DNA of 64,000 nucleotides, from the NCBI RefSeq assembly GCF_020618415.1, contig NZ_CP085344.1:1883001-1947000 (forward strand), read 5' to 3'. The DNA comes from Cupriavidus sp. MP-37 (GTDB lineage Bacteria > Pseudomonadota > Gammaproteobacteria > Burkholderiales > Burkholderiaceae). Position numbers and translations under genes: made by a program. Positions 55,199 through 64,000 of the stretch are shown here, in pieces; the first letter of the stretch is position 1, and each line of letters begins with the position of its first letter. The notes under the pieces are model-generated. The model ran no database searches and was not told where the DNA came from. It was given only the letters and a program-made list of their open reading frames with translations.

Positions 55199-56504
55199 CG
55201 CCGTATCGTCGCGCCAAGGCCCGCGGACGCGCGCGCTGGCGTTGGCGGCGCTGATCGCGCTCTCCGGCTGGTGGTCCGCGCGGGCAGCGCATGCGGAGAA
55301 CTGGCAGGCCTCCGGCCGCATTGCATCGATGCCTGCCTTTGCCGTGCAGGTCGATCCGGCCACGGTGTCGGCCCGCGACCTTGCCGAGATCCGGCGCCTG
55401 GGTTTTTCGCATGTGCGTTTCGGCGTGCGGCCCGAGGTGGTGCGCGGGCACCTGGCGCCGCAGCGCTACGCGCAGGTCATTGCGCAGGCCCGCCAGGCCG
55501 GCCTGCAGATGCTGGTCACGTTGTATGGCGGGCGGTATATCTGGGGGGATGACGGCGAGGACGGCGGCAGCGATGCCAGCGAGGCGAAGTTCGCCGCGTT
55601 CGCCAGCCAGTTCATGCAGCGCAACGCGGGGCCGGACCTGTCGTACGAGATCTGGAACGAGCCCGACAACAAGACCTTCCTGCATCCGTCGGTACCCGTT
55701 TCACGGCTGCTCTCGACCGCCGGCAGGATCTGCGACGCGCTGGCGCAGGCTGGCACGGCGCCGCCGCCGTCCGTTTACCTGTTCGGCCTGGCGCGGCTGC
55801 CCGGGCCGGCAAACCCCGTAGCGGAGCAGTCCTTGTCGCGCCTGCTGACCGATCCGCGCCTGGGCTGCATCAAGGGACTCAGCATCCATCCGTACCGCGC
55901 CACGCCCGAGACGCTGCTGCGCGACTATCGGCAGCTGAGCGGCCGCATCCGCAATTCGCCGCGTCCGGGCGCGCAACTGATCGTCAGCGAATGGGGCTAT
56001 GCCTCGTACCTGCCGGTGCGCAGCGAAGCCACGCAGGCGACGCTGGTCGCCCGGCAGGTACTCGCCGGCGTCATGGCGCAGGCGCCCATGCTGGGCATCT
56101 ATGCATGGCGCGACCGCGGCCAGGCAAGATGGGACCGCGAGGCGAACTTCGGCTTGCTCAGGAACGATGGCTCGGAGAAGCCGGTCATCGCCATGCTGCG
56201 CGACCTGCTGGGCGTGCTGGCCGGGGCGCAGGACGCCCACTGGCGCCAGCGCCAGGACAGCTTCGTGCTGTCGCTGCGCCAGGGCGGCGCGGTCCATCGC
56301 ATCTATTGGGGGCCGCAGGGCCGGACGCTGTTGCGCGAAGCGCTGGCGCAGGCGGGGCCAGGCGCGGCGGAGGGCTGCAAGGTCCGGGCCTTGGGCAGTG
56401 CAGAGGCGGCGCGTCCGTGCACGGCGCTGCTGCACGACAGCGCCGCGCTCGCCGACGCCGAAATGCTGCTGGCCAGCTGGCCCGGCGGCAACGCGCCGCC
56501 CTGA
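55185..56504 (+). CDS. secreted clan GH-A glycoside hydrolase (GH39/PslG-like)
   Basis: The 439-residue protein has a signal peptide (RALALAALIALSGWW, cleaved near AHA). A TIM-barrel hydrolase follows, with the acid/base Glu in YEIWNEPDN (about residue 155) and the probable nucleophile Glu in LIVSEWGYA (about 270). Hydrolases of this type inside polysaccharide operons trim or release polymer in the periplasm; PslG of Pseudomonas is the best-known parallel. The ATG at 55185 overlaps the flippase end. It is last in the plus-strand operon. Confidence 0.83.
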   Translation: MSPHSAVSSRQGPRTRALALAALIALSGWWSARAAHAENWQASGRIASMPAFAVQVDPATVSARDLAEIRRLGFSHVRFGVRPEVVRGHLAPQRYAQVIAQARQAGLQMLVTLYGGRYIWGDDGEDGGSDASEAKFAAFASQFMQRNAGPDLSYEIWNEPDNKTFLHPSVPVSRLLSTAGRICDALAQAGTAPPPSVYLFGLARLPGPANPVAEQSLSRLLTDPRLGCIKGLSIHPYRATPETLLRDYRQLSGRIRNSPRPGAQLIVSEWGYASYLPVRSEATQATLVARQVLAGVMAQAPMLGIYAWRDRGQARWDREANFGLLRNDGSEKPVIAMLRDLLGVLAGAQDAHWRQRQDSFVLSLRQGGAVHRIYWGPQGRTLLREALAQAGPGAAEGCKVRALGSAEAARPCTALLHDSAALADAEMLLASWPGGNAPP

Positions 56505-56524
56505 CCGGCACGGCCGATGCCGGG

Positions 56525-57637
56525 CTAGGCGAGCACGGCGCGCGAGTAGAAGGACTCGAACTTCCTGGCCTGGGTCACGATATTGAATTCGGACTTGGCG
56601 CGCGTCACGGCGTGTTCCGACATGGTTTGCCACAGCGTGGCATCGCCGACGATGGCTTCGATCGAACTGGCCATGGAAGCGGCGTCGTCCACCGGCACGA
56701 TAAAGCCGTTGCTGCCGTCGACGATGATGTCCTTGATGCCGTCGACGTCGGTGCCGACCACCGGGATCGCCAGCGCATTGGCTTCCGCCAGCACGTAGCC
56801 GAAGCTCTCGTAGTGCGAGGTCAGCACCACCACCGCGGCATGCGCCAGCAGTTCCAGCAGCTCGGTCCGTCCCATCCACGCGATCGCGGTGATGTCCTTG
56901 CCCTCGACCAGCCCGCGCTCCTGCAGCATGGCATCGAGCGTGGCGCGGTCATTCTCGTAGTGGCCGTAGCCGACCAGCATGAACTCGATGTCGGCACGGC
57001 CCTGGAACAGCCTGGCCACGTCCAGGAACATGGGGATGTTCTTCTGCGGGCTGATGCGCGCCACCATGATCACGCGCTTGACGCCGGCGCCCAGCCGCCT
57101 TTCCACCGGCACGGCGCGCGGCTCGACGGCATTCAGGATGGCATGCGCGCGCTCGTGCGGCAGGCCCACCTCATGGATGGCGCGGTCGCGCTCCGACGGC
57201 GAGGTGGCCAGCACCGCATCGGTAAGCCGGTGCAGGAAGCGCTCCGCCATCAGGAACACGCGCCGCTTGATGCCGCGCAGGCCCAGGTAATAGTAGGCAT
57301 GCGGGGTGTAGACCACGCGCACGTTCAGGCCGATGCAGGCCAGCCGGCCCACCAGGCCCGCCTTGGAGCTGTGCAGGTGGACGATCTGCGGCGCCACGCG
57401 CTTGACCAGCGCGCGCAGGCTGAGCGCAGCCTTCAGGTCGTTGAGCGGATCGAGCTTGCGCGGAATCGGCAGGTAGCTGACGCCGAAATTGCGCGCATCG
57501 GCAATCGCCGAGACCGAGCATTGCCTGGGCAGGGCGAAGTGGAAGCTGATGCGCTCGTCGTTGATATGGGAGGCCAGCAGGTGCAGGTAGGTCTCGACAC
57601 CTCCCAGGCACTCGGTCACGTGCAGGACTTTGATCAT
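56525..57637 (-). CDS. GT4-family glycosyltransferase
   Basis: The 370-residue GT-B enzyme has VLHVTECLGGVETYLHLL (N-terminal acceptor domain), VHLHSSKAGLVGRLA and VYTPHAYYYLG. The C-terminal donor site has IMVARISPQKNIPMFLDVARL and the E-x7-E region HYESFGYVLAEANALAIPVVG. It is the only non-priming glycosyltransferase in the cluster. The start is at 57637 (MIKVLHVTE). It converges with the hydrolase gene, 20 bases between stops. Confidence 0.92.
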   Translation of the reverse strand: MIKVLHVTECLGGVETYLHLLASHINDERISFHFALPRQCSVSAIADARNFGVSYLPIPRKLDPLNDLKAALSLRALVKRVAPQIVHLHSSKAGLVGRLACIGLNVRVVYTPHAYYYLGLRGIKRRVFLMAERFLHRLTDAVLATSPSERDRAIHEVGLPHERAHAILNAVEPRAVPVERRLGAGVKRVIMVARISPQKNIPMFLDVARLFQGRADIEFMLVGYGHYENDRATLDAMLQERGLVEGKDITAIAWMGRTELLELLAHAAVVVLTSHYESFGYVLAEANALAIPVVGTDVDGIKDIIVDGSNGFIVPVDDAASMASSIEAIVGDATLWQTMSEHAVTRAKSEFNIVTQARKFESFYSRAVLA

Positions 57638-57708
57638 TGGCGTGCGGGTTCGATGGCTAAACAGGCGCGGAATGGACGCGGAATGGATGCGGAACGAACT
57701 GTGCTGGC

Positions 57709-59106
57709 TCAGTAGGCGTTGCTGCCCATCCAGCCGCGGAAGGCAGTCCAGAAGATGATGCGCAGGTCGAGCCAGAACGACCAGTTGCGGATGTAGAAGA
57801 TGTCGTGCTCGACCCGCTTGGCCATCTTGTCCAGGGTGTCGGTCTCGCCGCGATAGCCGTTGATCTGCGCCCACCCGGTGATGCCCGGCTTGACGCGGTG
57901 GCGCAGCATGTAGAAGTCGAGCTGCTCCTTGTACATGTTGTTGTGCGCCATGGCGTGCGGACGCGGACCCACCACGCTCATCTCGCCCTTCAGCACGTTG
58001 ATGAACTGCGGCAGCTCGTCCAGGCTGGTGCGGCGCAGGAAGGCGCCGATCGGCGTGACCCGGCTGTCGCCCTTGGTGGCTTGCGTGACGACGCCGTGTT
58101 CGGCATGCACCTTCATGCTGCGGAACTTGTAGACGTGGATGACGCGTCCGTCCAGCCCGAGCCGCTCCTGCTTGAAGAACACCGGGCCGGGCGAGTCGCG
58201 CTTGATCAGCACGGCGATCAGCAGGAACAGCGGCGACAGCGCGATCAGCACGAGCGCGGCGAAGGTGCGGTCGAAGATCGCCTTGATGGTGCCGCGCACG
58301 CCGAGCGAAGGCGGCTTGTTCATCTCCACCGCGGGCATGCCGAGGAAGTTGCCGACGTTGTGGTTGAGCAGGTCGAAGTCGAGCACGCTCGGCATCCACT
58401 TGATGTCGATGAAGTCATTGCGCAGCGAGAAGGCAATCTCCTGCATCAGGCGATGCTCGCTCATCGGCAGCGTCAGCCAGATCTCGGCAATGCCGTGCTC
58501 GCGTGCGAACGCGGCAATGTCGGCGCTGTCGTTGATGCGGCGGCGTCCTTCGGGCGTGGGCTCGCCTGCGGCGGCATAGATGCCGCTGATCTTGTAGCCG
58601 GTGGTGTGGCTTGCGGTGGCGCGGCGGTACATCTCCTGGCCGGTGCGGCCGAAGCCGACGATGATGACGCGCTTGTTGTTGGCACCGGCCACGCGCAGCA
58701 CGTTGAGCACGAACCGGCTGACCACGCGCAACGCCACCAGCCCCGCCAGCGCGAACAGGTACCAGTACACCATCCACAAGCGCGACAGCGAGTCGGTCTG
58801 GTGCAGCAGGTAGGTCAGCAGCAGGCTGACCAGCCAGACCAGGCTCCACGCGGACAACAGCCGCCAAGCCAGCGACAACAGGCTGCGCCCGCGCCACGAG
58901 GTGTACACGTCGAACCCGGGCAGCACGATAAAGGCGATGGCGCAGCCAAAGTACTGGATGAACTGGTGGATTGGCGCCTGCGCGGTGTCGAAGCGCGCTT
59001 CACTGGCCAGGATTGCCGCCACCCAGATGGCGCCGGCGTCGAACAGGCGAGCCATCAGCGCGAGCTGATCGTGGTGCCTGGCAAACATATCGCGATAGAT
59101 ACCCAA
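57709..59106 (-). CDS. undecaprenyl-phosphate glucose phosphotransferase (WcaJ/EpsE type)
   Basis: This 465-residue membrane enzyme starts each repeat unit by moving glucose-1-phosphate (or a similar sugar phosphate) from UDP-sugar to undecaprenyl phosphate. Four N-terminal membrane segments are followed by a Rossmann-like domain ([18 protein letters not shown]). The C-terminal catalytic domain has [60 protein letters not shown] and [11 protein letters not shown]. It is transcribed ahead of the GT4 gene with a 71-base gap. Confidence 0.93.
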   Translation of the reverse strand: MGIYRDMFARHHDQLALMARLFDAGAIWVAAILASEARFDTAQAPIHQFIQYFGCAIAFIVLPGFDVYTSWRGRSLLSLAWRLLSAWSLVWLVSLLLTYLLHQTDSLSRLWMVYWYLFALAGLVALRVVSRFVLNVLRVAGANNKRVIIVGFGRTGQEMYRRATASHTTGYKISGIYAAAGEPTPEGRRRINDSADIAAFAREHGIAEIWLTLPMSEHRLMQEIAFSLRNDFIDIKWMPSVLDFDLLNHNVGNFLGMPAVEMNKPPSLGVRGTIKAIFDRTFAALVLIALSPLFLLIAVLIKRDSPGPVFFKQERLGLDGRVIHVYKFRSMKVHAEHGVVTQATKGDSRVTPIGAFLRRTSLDELPQFINVLKGEMSVVGPRPHAMAHNNMYKEQLDFYMLRHRVKPGITGWAQINGYRGETDTLDKMAKRVEHDIFYIRNWSFWLDLRIIFWTAFRGWMGSNAY

Positions 59107-59760
59107 TTGCTTCTCCCAGAAGCGTTGAGTAATGGGCGCTCAAGCGAGTGCCCACGCCCTTGTTGTCTCCTCCGAATTCCCGGTCCGCGCGAACTGGCGG
59201 CCAGGCTCGTCGCATGGCATGCATCTGACCGTGCCTGCTCATGGCGTGATCAAGCAGAGTCGTGCGGGGCCGCCTTGCGGCAGCGTTCCATGGTGTGGCG
59301 GCGGTCAGCGCGTGACCTGCCACGGGCCGCATCGGTGAGGGGCCGTCCATGGAACTGCAACGCTCTCTTTCTGCCGGTGCGCTGAAGGCGCCGGCGTGCT
59401 CCGTGTTTTCAGGAGCGAATAGTGCGATGCGGCCAAAAGCGTCGGTACCCTTCATCGGAAGGGAAACTCCGGACGCGTGTGGACCGGTCTCGCGCCGGTG
59501 CCTGCAGCGCAAATCGTGGGGGACGTGAGCGGCTTTCGCGCGTTTTTTCGCGCGCGAAAATGCCGCCGTTTGCGCTTGCGCGTTACCCCGCGCAAGGGGG
59601 GAAACGACAGGGCAGCGCACCCCTCGCCGCGGGGGTGAGAATAAAAAGCGATGACGAGCAGGTCCGCGAGCAGGTCCGGCAGCGCCGGATCGGTGCGGGG
59701 CACCGGCAAGGCCGATGCGGCGCAGCGTCCGGGCATTCTTCACTCCACCGCGGTAGAGGC
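59107..59760. other. 654-base intergenic region with a strong hairpin
   Basis: No convincing gene is visible. At 59534-59559 TTTCGCGCG, an 8-base loop of mostly T, then CGCGCGAAA gives a perfect 9-bp stem on either strand. The region should hold divergent promoters for the priming transferase (minus) and the 59761 gene (plus), but I cannot place them. An ACCGCGGTAGAGGC stretch immediately precedes the 59761 start. Confidence 0.5.
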
Positions 59761-60582
59761 ATGAGAAAGAACACAGAGCCACTTACGGTCTTCACGCGCG
59801 AACAGCTGGATTCGTATTTCGCGTCGTACGTAGGGATGGAAGGCGGCAATCCGGGCGCTGCGGTCTGGTTCTGCGACAGCGCTCCGCATCCCGGCCTGGC
59901 GCCGCTCTCGGGCCCGCTGGTTCCGCATGCGCGGCCCACCGCCTGGGATGCCGCCTACCGCTACAAGTACCGGCATCACATGGAGCGCTGGCAATCGCAC
60001 CAGAGGATCGCGCGCATCATGTCGGCGGCGCGCGCCAGGGTGTTCAAGACCACCATGGGCGAGCAGGACTGGAAGCATTACTTCGACCATCACCTGTACG
60101 GTCCGCAGGGCGCCGAGTTCAAGCTCAGCCTGTTTCCGCTGCCGGCGCGCCTGACCGACGAGATCCCGTGGTCGAAGGCCTTTCGCGGCCAGCCGGAACT
60201 GTTTCCGCGGCAGCGCTATCTCGACCTGTGCCGCGCCGGCCGCCGCTTTGCCTTTATCGACGGCATTCGCCGGCTGTGGAAACCCAAGGTGGTGATATGC
60301 CTGGGCGAGCGGCACGCCGACGACTTCGTGCAGGCCTTCGGCCTGGCGCAGGCGCATGCCACCGAACATGTGCTGCAGCCCGCCGACCAGCCCAAGACGC
60401 TGCGCGTGCTGGAGCGCGACGGCACCACGTGGCTGATCTGTCCGCCGCTGGCCGGGGCCGGGGGAATGATGTCCGATGTGCTGCTGGACGCGATGGGGCA
60501 GTACCTGTCGCGCTGGCTGCACCCTGACGATTTCTCCGGTCACGTCGTCGGCATGGCGCAGGAGCCGGTGAGCCAGCCATGA
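59761..60582 (+). CDS. hypothetical protein, 273 residues
   Basis: Not recognised with confidence. The sequence is soluble, with no signal peptide or membrane segment. Patterns such as VWFCDSAPHPG near the N terminus, FKLSLFPLPARL in the middle, and KPKVVICLGERHADDFVQAFG with WLICPPLAGAGG toward the end loosely recall uracil-DNA-glycosylase-fold proteins. The catalytic residues cannot be assigned. The start is the ATG at 59761, as the upstream open codons are Arg-rich non-coding-type sequence. It stands alone between the polysaccharide region and the lipoprotein gene. Confidence 0.75.
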   Translation: MRKNTEPLTVFTREQLDSYFASYVGMEGGNPGAAVWFCDSAPHPGLAPLSGPLVPHARPTAWDAAYRYKYRHHMERWQSHQRIARIMSAARARVFKTTMGEQDWKHYFDHHLYGPQGAEFKLSLFPLPARLTDEIPWSKAFRGQPELFPRQRYLDLCRAGRRFAFIDGIRRLWKPKVVICLGERHADDFVQAFGLAQAHATEHVLQPADQPKTLRVLERDGTTWLICPPLAGAGGMMSDVLLDAMGQYLSRWLHPDDFSGHVVGMAQEPVSQP

Positions 60583-60872
60583 ACCAGCGCCAGCGAGCGT
60601 CATCGACGCCCCCGGCCGGCCCGCGGCATGCGCCGCGGCGACGCTTTGCGTTTCCCCCGCCATGTAGGGATGACACCGGTTGGTGGATGCGTTTACCTGC
60701 GGGCTGCCGCGATGGGCAGGCTGCTGCCGCGGCATCCGCCTGCGGCGTCGCACGTGGCAGCAGAGGCAGCAGAGGCAGCGCATGGCGTCGCAGACTGCGC
60801 AAGGCAGGTTCACCGTCGCAGGCTTCCCCACCATGTTTCGTCGTAGCGAAGTATTGATCTCAGGAGAGCAGC
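60583..60872. other. 290-base gap with no recognised element
   Basis: The sequence between the hypothetical gene and the lipoprotein gene is GC-rich with several short CAGCAGAGGCAG-like iterations near 60760-60778. I see no convincing gene, terminator or promoter. Confidence 0.4.
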
Positions 60873-62585
60873 GTGCAAAGCAAAACCCGGAACATCTTCA
60901 TCCTTGGCATCATGGCAGGCGCGGCGGCAACGCTCGTCGCTTGCGGCGGCGGTGGCGACGACTCGCCAGCGCCTGGCCAGCCGTCCCAGCCCTCGGCCAC
61001 GGTCAGCGGCAAGGCGGTGGACTTCTACCTGTCGGGCTCGACCGTCACCTTCCTCGACTGCGAAAACAAGACCGCGGTCACCAATGCCACGGGCGACTTC
61101 ACTTTCCCGGCCGGCTGCACCAAGAGCGCGCTGAAGCTGACCGGCGGCACCGATGTCGGCACCAACCTGCCGTTCGCCGGGGTGCTGCAGGCGCCGGCGA
61201 TCGATTACCGCGAGGGCGTGACCCAGGTGGTGTCGCCGCTGACCACGCTGGCGGTGCAGCTCGGGGCAGGCCCGGTCGCGCCGCTGGCAACGGGCCTGGG
61301 CCTTGCCGGCAAGGACCTGGCCACGCTTGACCCGATGCAGGATGCGGCCGCGCTGCGCGCGGCGGTGGTGGTGCAGCAACTGGTCGACCATGTCTCCAAG
61401 ACGCTGACCGGCCTGGGCGCGGGCGGCACGCTGACGCCGGCGGATTCGGCCGCGGCGGCGTCGAAGGCGGTCGCCACCGCGGTGGCGAGCGCGCCGGGCA
61501 CGGCGGACCTGACCAGCGGAGCGCTGGTGGCGGGTGTCGTCTCCAGCGCCGTGCAGAATGCGCAATCCGGGCTGCCCGCCAGCCTGCAGTCGAACATCGG
61601 CGCCGTGGCCACCAATGTGGCCGCGCTGGCCGCGCCGGTGATCGCCAGCGAAGTGGATAGCGTCAGCACCGCGCTGGAAGCGATCGACGTCAGCAGCAGC
61701 CCGACCGAAACGCTTTCGGCCCTGATCGAGGGCGGGTCGATCAACATCGTTACGCAGAGCGCCCAGGCGACCACGACCGCGGCGCTGGTGCAGGCGGTCA
61801 CGGATAGCGCGCTGACCAATGCCGCGAACGCGGCGGGGCTGGCCCAGCTCGGCGGCGCCGTATCGAGCGGCAGTGCCGCCCAGATCCAGCAGGTCGCCGC
61901 GAACCTCGGCGGCGTGGTCGACGCGGGCGCCATCAACAGCGTGGCCGACGCGGTCCGGCTGAAGAACTCGCTGGTGCTGTCGAACCTGACCATCAACGGC
62001 GTGACGCAGCCGATCACCGACACCATCACCGCCACCGGCGGCTCGCTCGATGCCATCCAGGTGGGCGTAGCACAGAACGGCGATGCCTTCAACGGCGGGC
62101 CGACGCAGGTGCGCGCGGGCCTGAGCTACACCTATAACGGCAACCAGGTCGATGTCATCATCGAGAACGTGACGCTGACCTTCAACGGCTCGCAACTGGT
62201 CGATGCGGTGGTGCCGGCCAACACCGCGTATTCGTTCCGTGTCAGCGGCAACCTGTCGGTCGCGGCAAGCCTGACCAACGCCGCCGCGGACAGCCTGTTC
62301 TCCAGCGCCAACGGCGGCTCGCTCAACCTGCCGTTCACCACCTTCCTGGGCAAGCTGCGCTCCTCCGGCGCACTCAGCCAGGCGCAGGTCGACGCGCTCA
62401 CGCCGAAGGCGACCAGCACCTTCCCGGTGACCTTCGCCACCACCACCGGCCGCCCGGGCAGGGATGTGCGCGTAGGCATGCTGGTCAACAACGACATCGC
62501 GTTCGCCAAGACGGCACTGGTCAAGACCGATGCCGAGATGGTGGTCGGCGACGGCCTCAAGACCACGGTCACGCTCAACCCGTGA
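60873..62585 (+). CDS. large predicted lipoprotein
   Basis: The 570-residue protein has a lipoprotein signal (NIFILGIMAGAAATLVA-Cys) followed by GGGGDDSPAP, a linker common in Burkholderiales surface lipoproteins. An immunoglobulin/carboxypeptidase-regulatory-like segment follows (VSGKAVDFYLSGSTVTFLDC...NATGDFTFPAGC), and its two Cys may pair. The rest is Ala/Thr/Ser-rich and helical (residues about 110-350), then a beta-rich end. No catalytic motif is seen. It precedes a predicted outer-membrane barrel by 176 bases and may act with it at the cell surface. Confidence 0.8.
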   Translation: MQSKTRNIFILGIMAGAAATLVACGGGGDDSPAPGQPSQPSATVSGKAVDFYLSGSTVTFLDCENKTAVTNATGDFTFPAGCTKSALKLTGGTDVGTNLPFAGVLQAPAIDYREGVTQVVSPLTTLAVQLGAGPVAPLATGLGLAGKDLATLDPMQDAAALRAAVVVQQLVDHVSKTLTGLGAGGTLTPADSAAAASKAVATAVASAPGTADLTSGALVAGVVSSAVQNAQSGLPASLQSNIGAVATNVAALAAPVIASEVDSVSTALEAIDVSSSPTETLSALIEGGSINIVTQSAQATTTAALVQAVTDSALTNAANAAGLAQLGGAVSSGSAAQIQQVAANLGGVVDAGAINSVADAVRLKNSLVLSNLTINGVTQPITDTITATGGSLDAIQVGVAQNGDAFNGGPTQVRAGLSYTYNGNQVDVIIENVTLTFNGSQLVDAVVPANTAYSFRVSGNLSVAASLTNAAADSLFSSANGGSLNLPFTTFLGKLRSSGALSQAQVDALTPKATSTFPVTFATTTGRPGRDVRVGMLVNNDIAFAKTALVKTDAEMVVGDGLKTTVTLNP

Positions 62586-62761
62586 CCGGCGCGTAGTGCC
62601 GTAGTGAGGCCTTCCGCCCGGACGGGGAAGGCCAGGTCCCCGGTCATCCGAGCGCGTGCCGCATGCCGTGCGCCGAGGGTGGCCGGGTCATGTTCTGTCC
62701 GCGTCGGGCGTTTCCGCGGAACGCCCCGCATGAGGCTCGCCCAGCGGCCTCGGAGTTTCCT

Positions 62762-63883
62762 ATGCAGCTGCTTCGAAAGCGCCGGCTCGACCAGGCCTGC
62801 GCCCTGATGCTGGGGCTGTGTGCCGTCGGTACGGCCAGGGCCGCCCCGGACGATGTGTTCATGCAAGCCGAGCCCGCCACCGGCGAGTTCACCTCGGTGC
62901 GGGTGGAGGCCAGCTACGACATGGTCAACCGCAGCGTCGATGTGTTCAACTTGCGCGGGCGCCAGGGCCCGGTGTCGGACAACGCGGGCGACTACAGCGG
63001 CGGCAAGCTCATGTTGGGCTACAAGTTCTCGCCGCACTGGTCGGGATCGGCCACTTACTGGCGCCGCGGCATCGAGTACGGGCACGACCGCAACCACATC
63101 GATACCTGGATGCTGGCGATGCACTACGACCCGCTCGCCGAGGCCGGCGCGCGCGACCGCATCATGCTGCGTTTCTCGCTGTGGGGAGACCACGCCGGCA
63201 GCCTCAACCGCTCGTCGCTGGTGATGGTGCGCAATACGACATTCAACAGCCTCACCGTGAACAACGCGAATGATGTCCAGGCCCAGGCCGACGTGATCTT
63301 TTCGGGCGAGCTGAGCGAGCGCAACCAGCTTACCGGCTTTGTCGGGCTCGGCATCAGCCGCGTCACGGTCGCCAGCCTCAATACCCGGCTGCAGCGCGGC
63401 AACTGCAATTTCAATGTTGCCATCGGCTCCGACAATCTCGCCAATGGCCAGCTGGCGGCGCCCTGCAACGTGGGCAACGTCACGCTGCAGTCGGCCTCGT
63501 TTTCCGTCAATGCCGGCCAGTTCGGGCTGGATTTCAACGACGATTTCAACTACACCGCCGGCTACCTGAACCTGGGCGGGTCGTGGCGCTGGAAATACGA
63601 GCGCTTCGCCGCGCGCCTGGGCTACCAGTTCCAGTACCTGCTGCGCAGCAATGTCGACAGCCGCGCCAAGACCTACGGCAACGCGCCGATCCGGTCCAAC
63701 CATACGCTGGGGCTGGAGCTGTCGTATGGGGTGGCGAAGAACGTCGAGGTGTTCCTGCGCGGCCAAGCCTCGCTGTACAACTTCGTCGGCACCATCCCGT
63801 TCCTCTACAACGCGACCACCGCCGGCAAGCTGGATCGCTACTACGGCTACGGCTCGATCGGCATCCGGTTTTCCGGATTCTGA
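62762..63883 (+). CDS. beta-barrel outer membrane protein
   Basis: The 373-residue protein has a signal peptide (MQLLRKRRLDQACALMLGLC, cleaved near ARA). Alternating amphipathic strands then run through the whole length (VRVEASYDMVNRSVDVFNLRG, GKLMLGYKFSPHWSGSATYW, LGLELSYGVAKNVEVFLRGQ), with a terminal Phe (GSIGIRFSGF), the BamA recognition signature. The specific family is not recognised. The start is at 62762; an upstream in-frame ATG at 62663 would bury the signal peptide. Confidence 0.82.
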   Translation: MQLLRKRRLDQACALMLGLCAVGTARAAPDDVFMQAEPATGEFTSVRVEASYDMVNRSVDVFNLRGRQGPVSDNAGDYSGGKLMLGYKFSPHWSGSATYWRRGIEYGHDRNHIDTWMLAMHYDPLAEAGARDRIMLRFSLWGDHAGSLNRSSLVMVRNTTFNSLTVNNANDVQAQADVIFSGELSERNQLTGFVGLGISRVTVASLNTRLQRGNCNFNVAIGSDNLANGQLAAPCNVGNVTLQSASFSVNAGQFGLDFNDDFNYTAGYLNLGGSWRWKYERFAARLGYQFQYLLRSNVDSRAKTYGNAPIRSNHTLGLELSYGVAKNVEVFLRGQASLYNFVGTIPFLYNATTAGKLDRYYGYGSIGIRFSGF

Positions 63884-63936
63884 GCCGCGCCGGGGCGGCG
63901 CGAGCCAATTAGAGGTAATCCGTCAGTTAATTTTTT

Positions 63937-63956
63937 ATCCCCTCCGCCGAGGGGAT
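63937..63956. repeat. hairpin near the right window edge
   Basis: ATCCCCTC, loop CGCC, GAGGGGAT: a perfect 8-bp stem preceded by six T on the plus strand. There is no T tract after it on either strand, so it is not a standard terminator for the outer membrane protein gene. Confidence 0.45.
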
Positions 63957-64000
63957 GGAAAATCGCACCCTAAATATATTGCAGCGCAGCAGGCCGCTTA

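Noticed and set aside
63937..63956. Hairpin considered as the terminator of the outer membrane protein gene
   Set aside because: The T tract precedes and does not follow the stem on the plus strand, and the minus strand has no T tract after it.

Overview
The window reads as a high-GC betaproteobacterial chromosome, most likely Cupriavidus or a close Ralstonia-type relative (Burkholderiales). This rests on the gene order map-glnD against rpsB-tsf-pyrH-frr-uppS-cdsA-dxr-rseP-bamA-skp-lpxD-fabZ-lpxA-lpxB-rnhB, the paired ppsR/ppsA, and the protein sequences themselves. No database was searched, so the genus is an inference.

Positions 1-37245 are core housekeeping: ligA (5' end outside the window) and def; a minus-strand map-glnD-rluB group; a long plus-strand translation, isoprenoid and outer-membrane/lipid A series (8355-24689); divergent ppsR and ppsA; an NfeD/SPFH pair; smpB opposite ratA-rnfH; an EamA transporter; and guaB-(membrane protein)-guaA. 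Small dispersed repeats are also present: a paired palindrome at 2583-2708 and a MITE-like element with 14-bp terminal repeats at 30016-30133.

Positions 37246-45561 form an accessory island directly behind the 3' end of guaA. Its left part (37262-38563) holds the wreckage of an integrative conjugative element: ParA, ribbon-helix-helix and relaxase pseudogenes resembling Tn4371-type ICEs. Behind it sits an intact, compact set: a MmyB-type regulator, divergent from a 5-aminolevulinate-synthase-like enzyme, a GNAT acetyltransferase, a Gfo/Idh/MocA oxidoreductase, an AsnB-type amidotransferase, and an MFS exporter after a hairpin terminator. This looks like a small biosynthetic cluster for an aminolevulinate-derived metabolite and is the best candidate for an undescribed system here.

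Positions 45630-59106 are an exopolysaccharide region. uppP (undecaprenyl phosphate recycling) and galU (UDP-glucose) lie on the minus strand. A tightly overlapped plus-strand operon follows (Wza-like lipoprotein, low-molecular-weight tyrosine phosphatase, Wzc-like tyrosine kinase, polymerase-like membrane protein, pyruvyltransferase, flippase, secreted glycoside hydrolase). It converges on a minus-strand pair of a GT4 glycosyltransferase and a priming undecaprenyl-phosphate glucose phosphotransferase. Only one non-priming glycosyltransferase is visible.

Positions 59107-64000 hold an unrecognised 273-residue protein, a large predicted lipoprotein and a beta-barrel outer membrane protein. No tRNA, rRNA, CRISPR array or intact transposase gene was seen.
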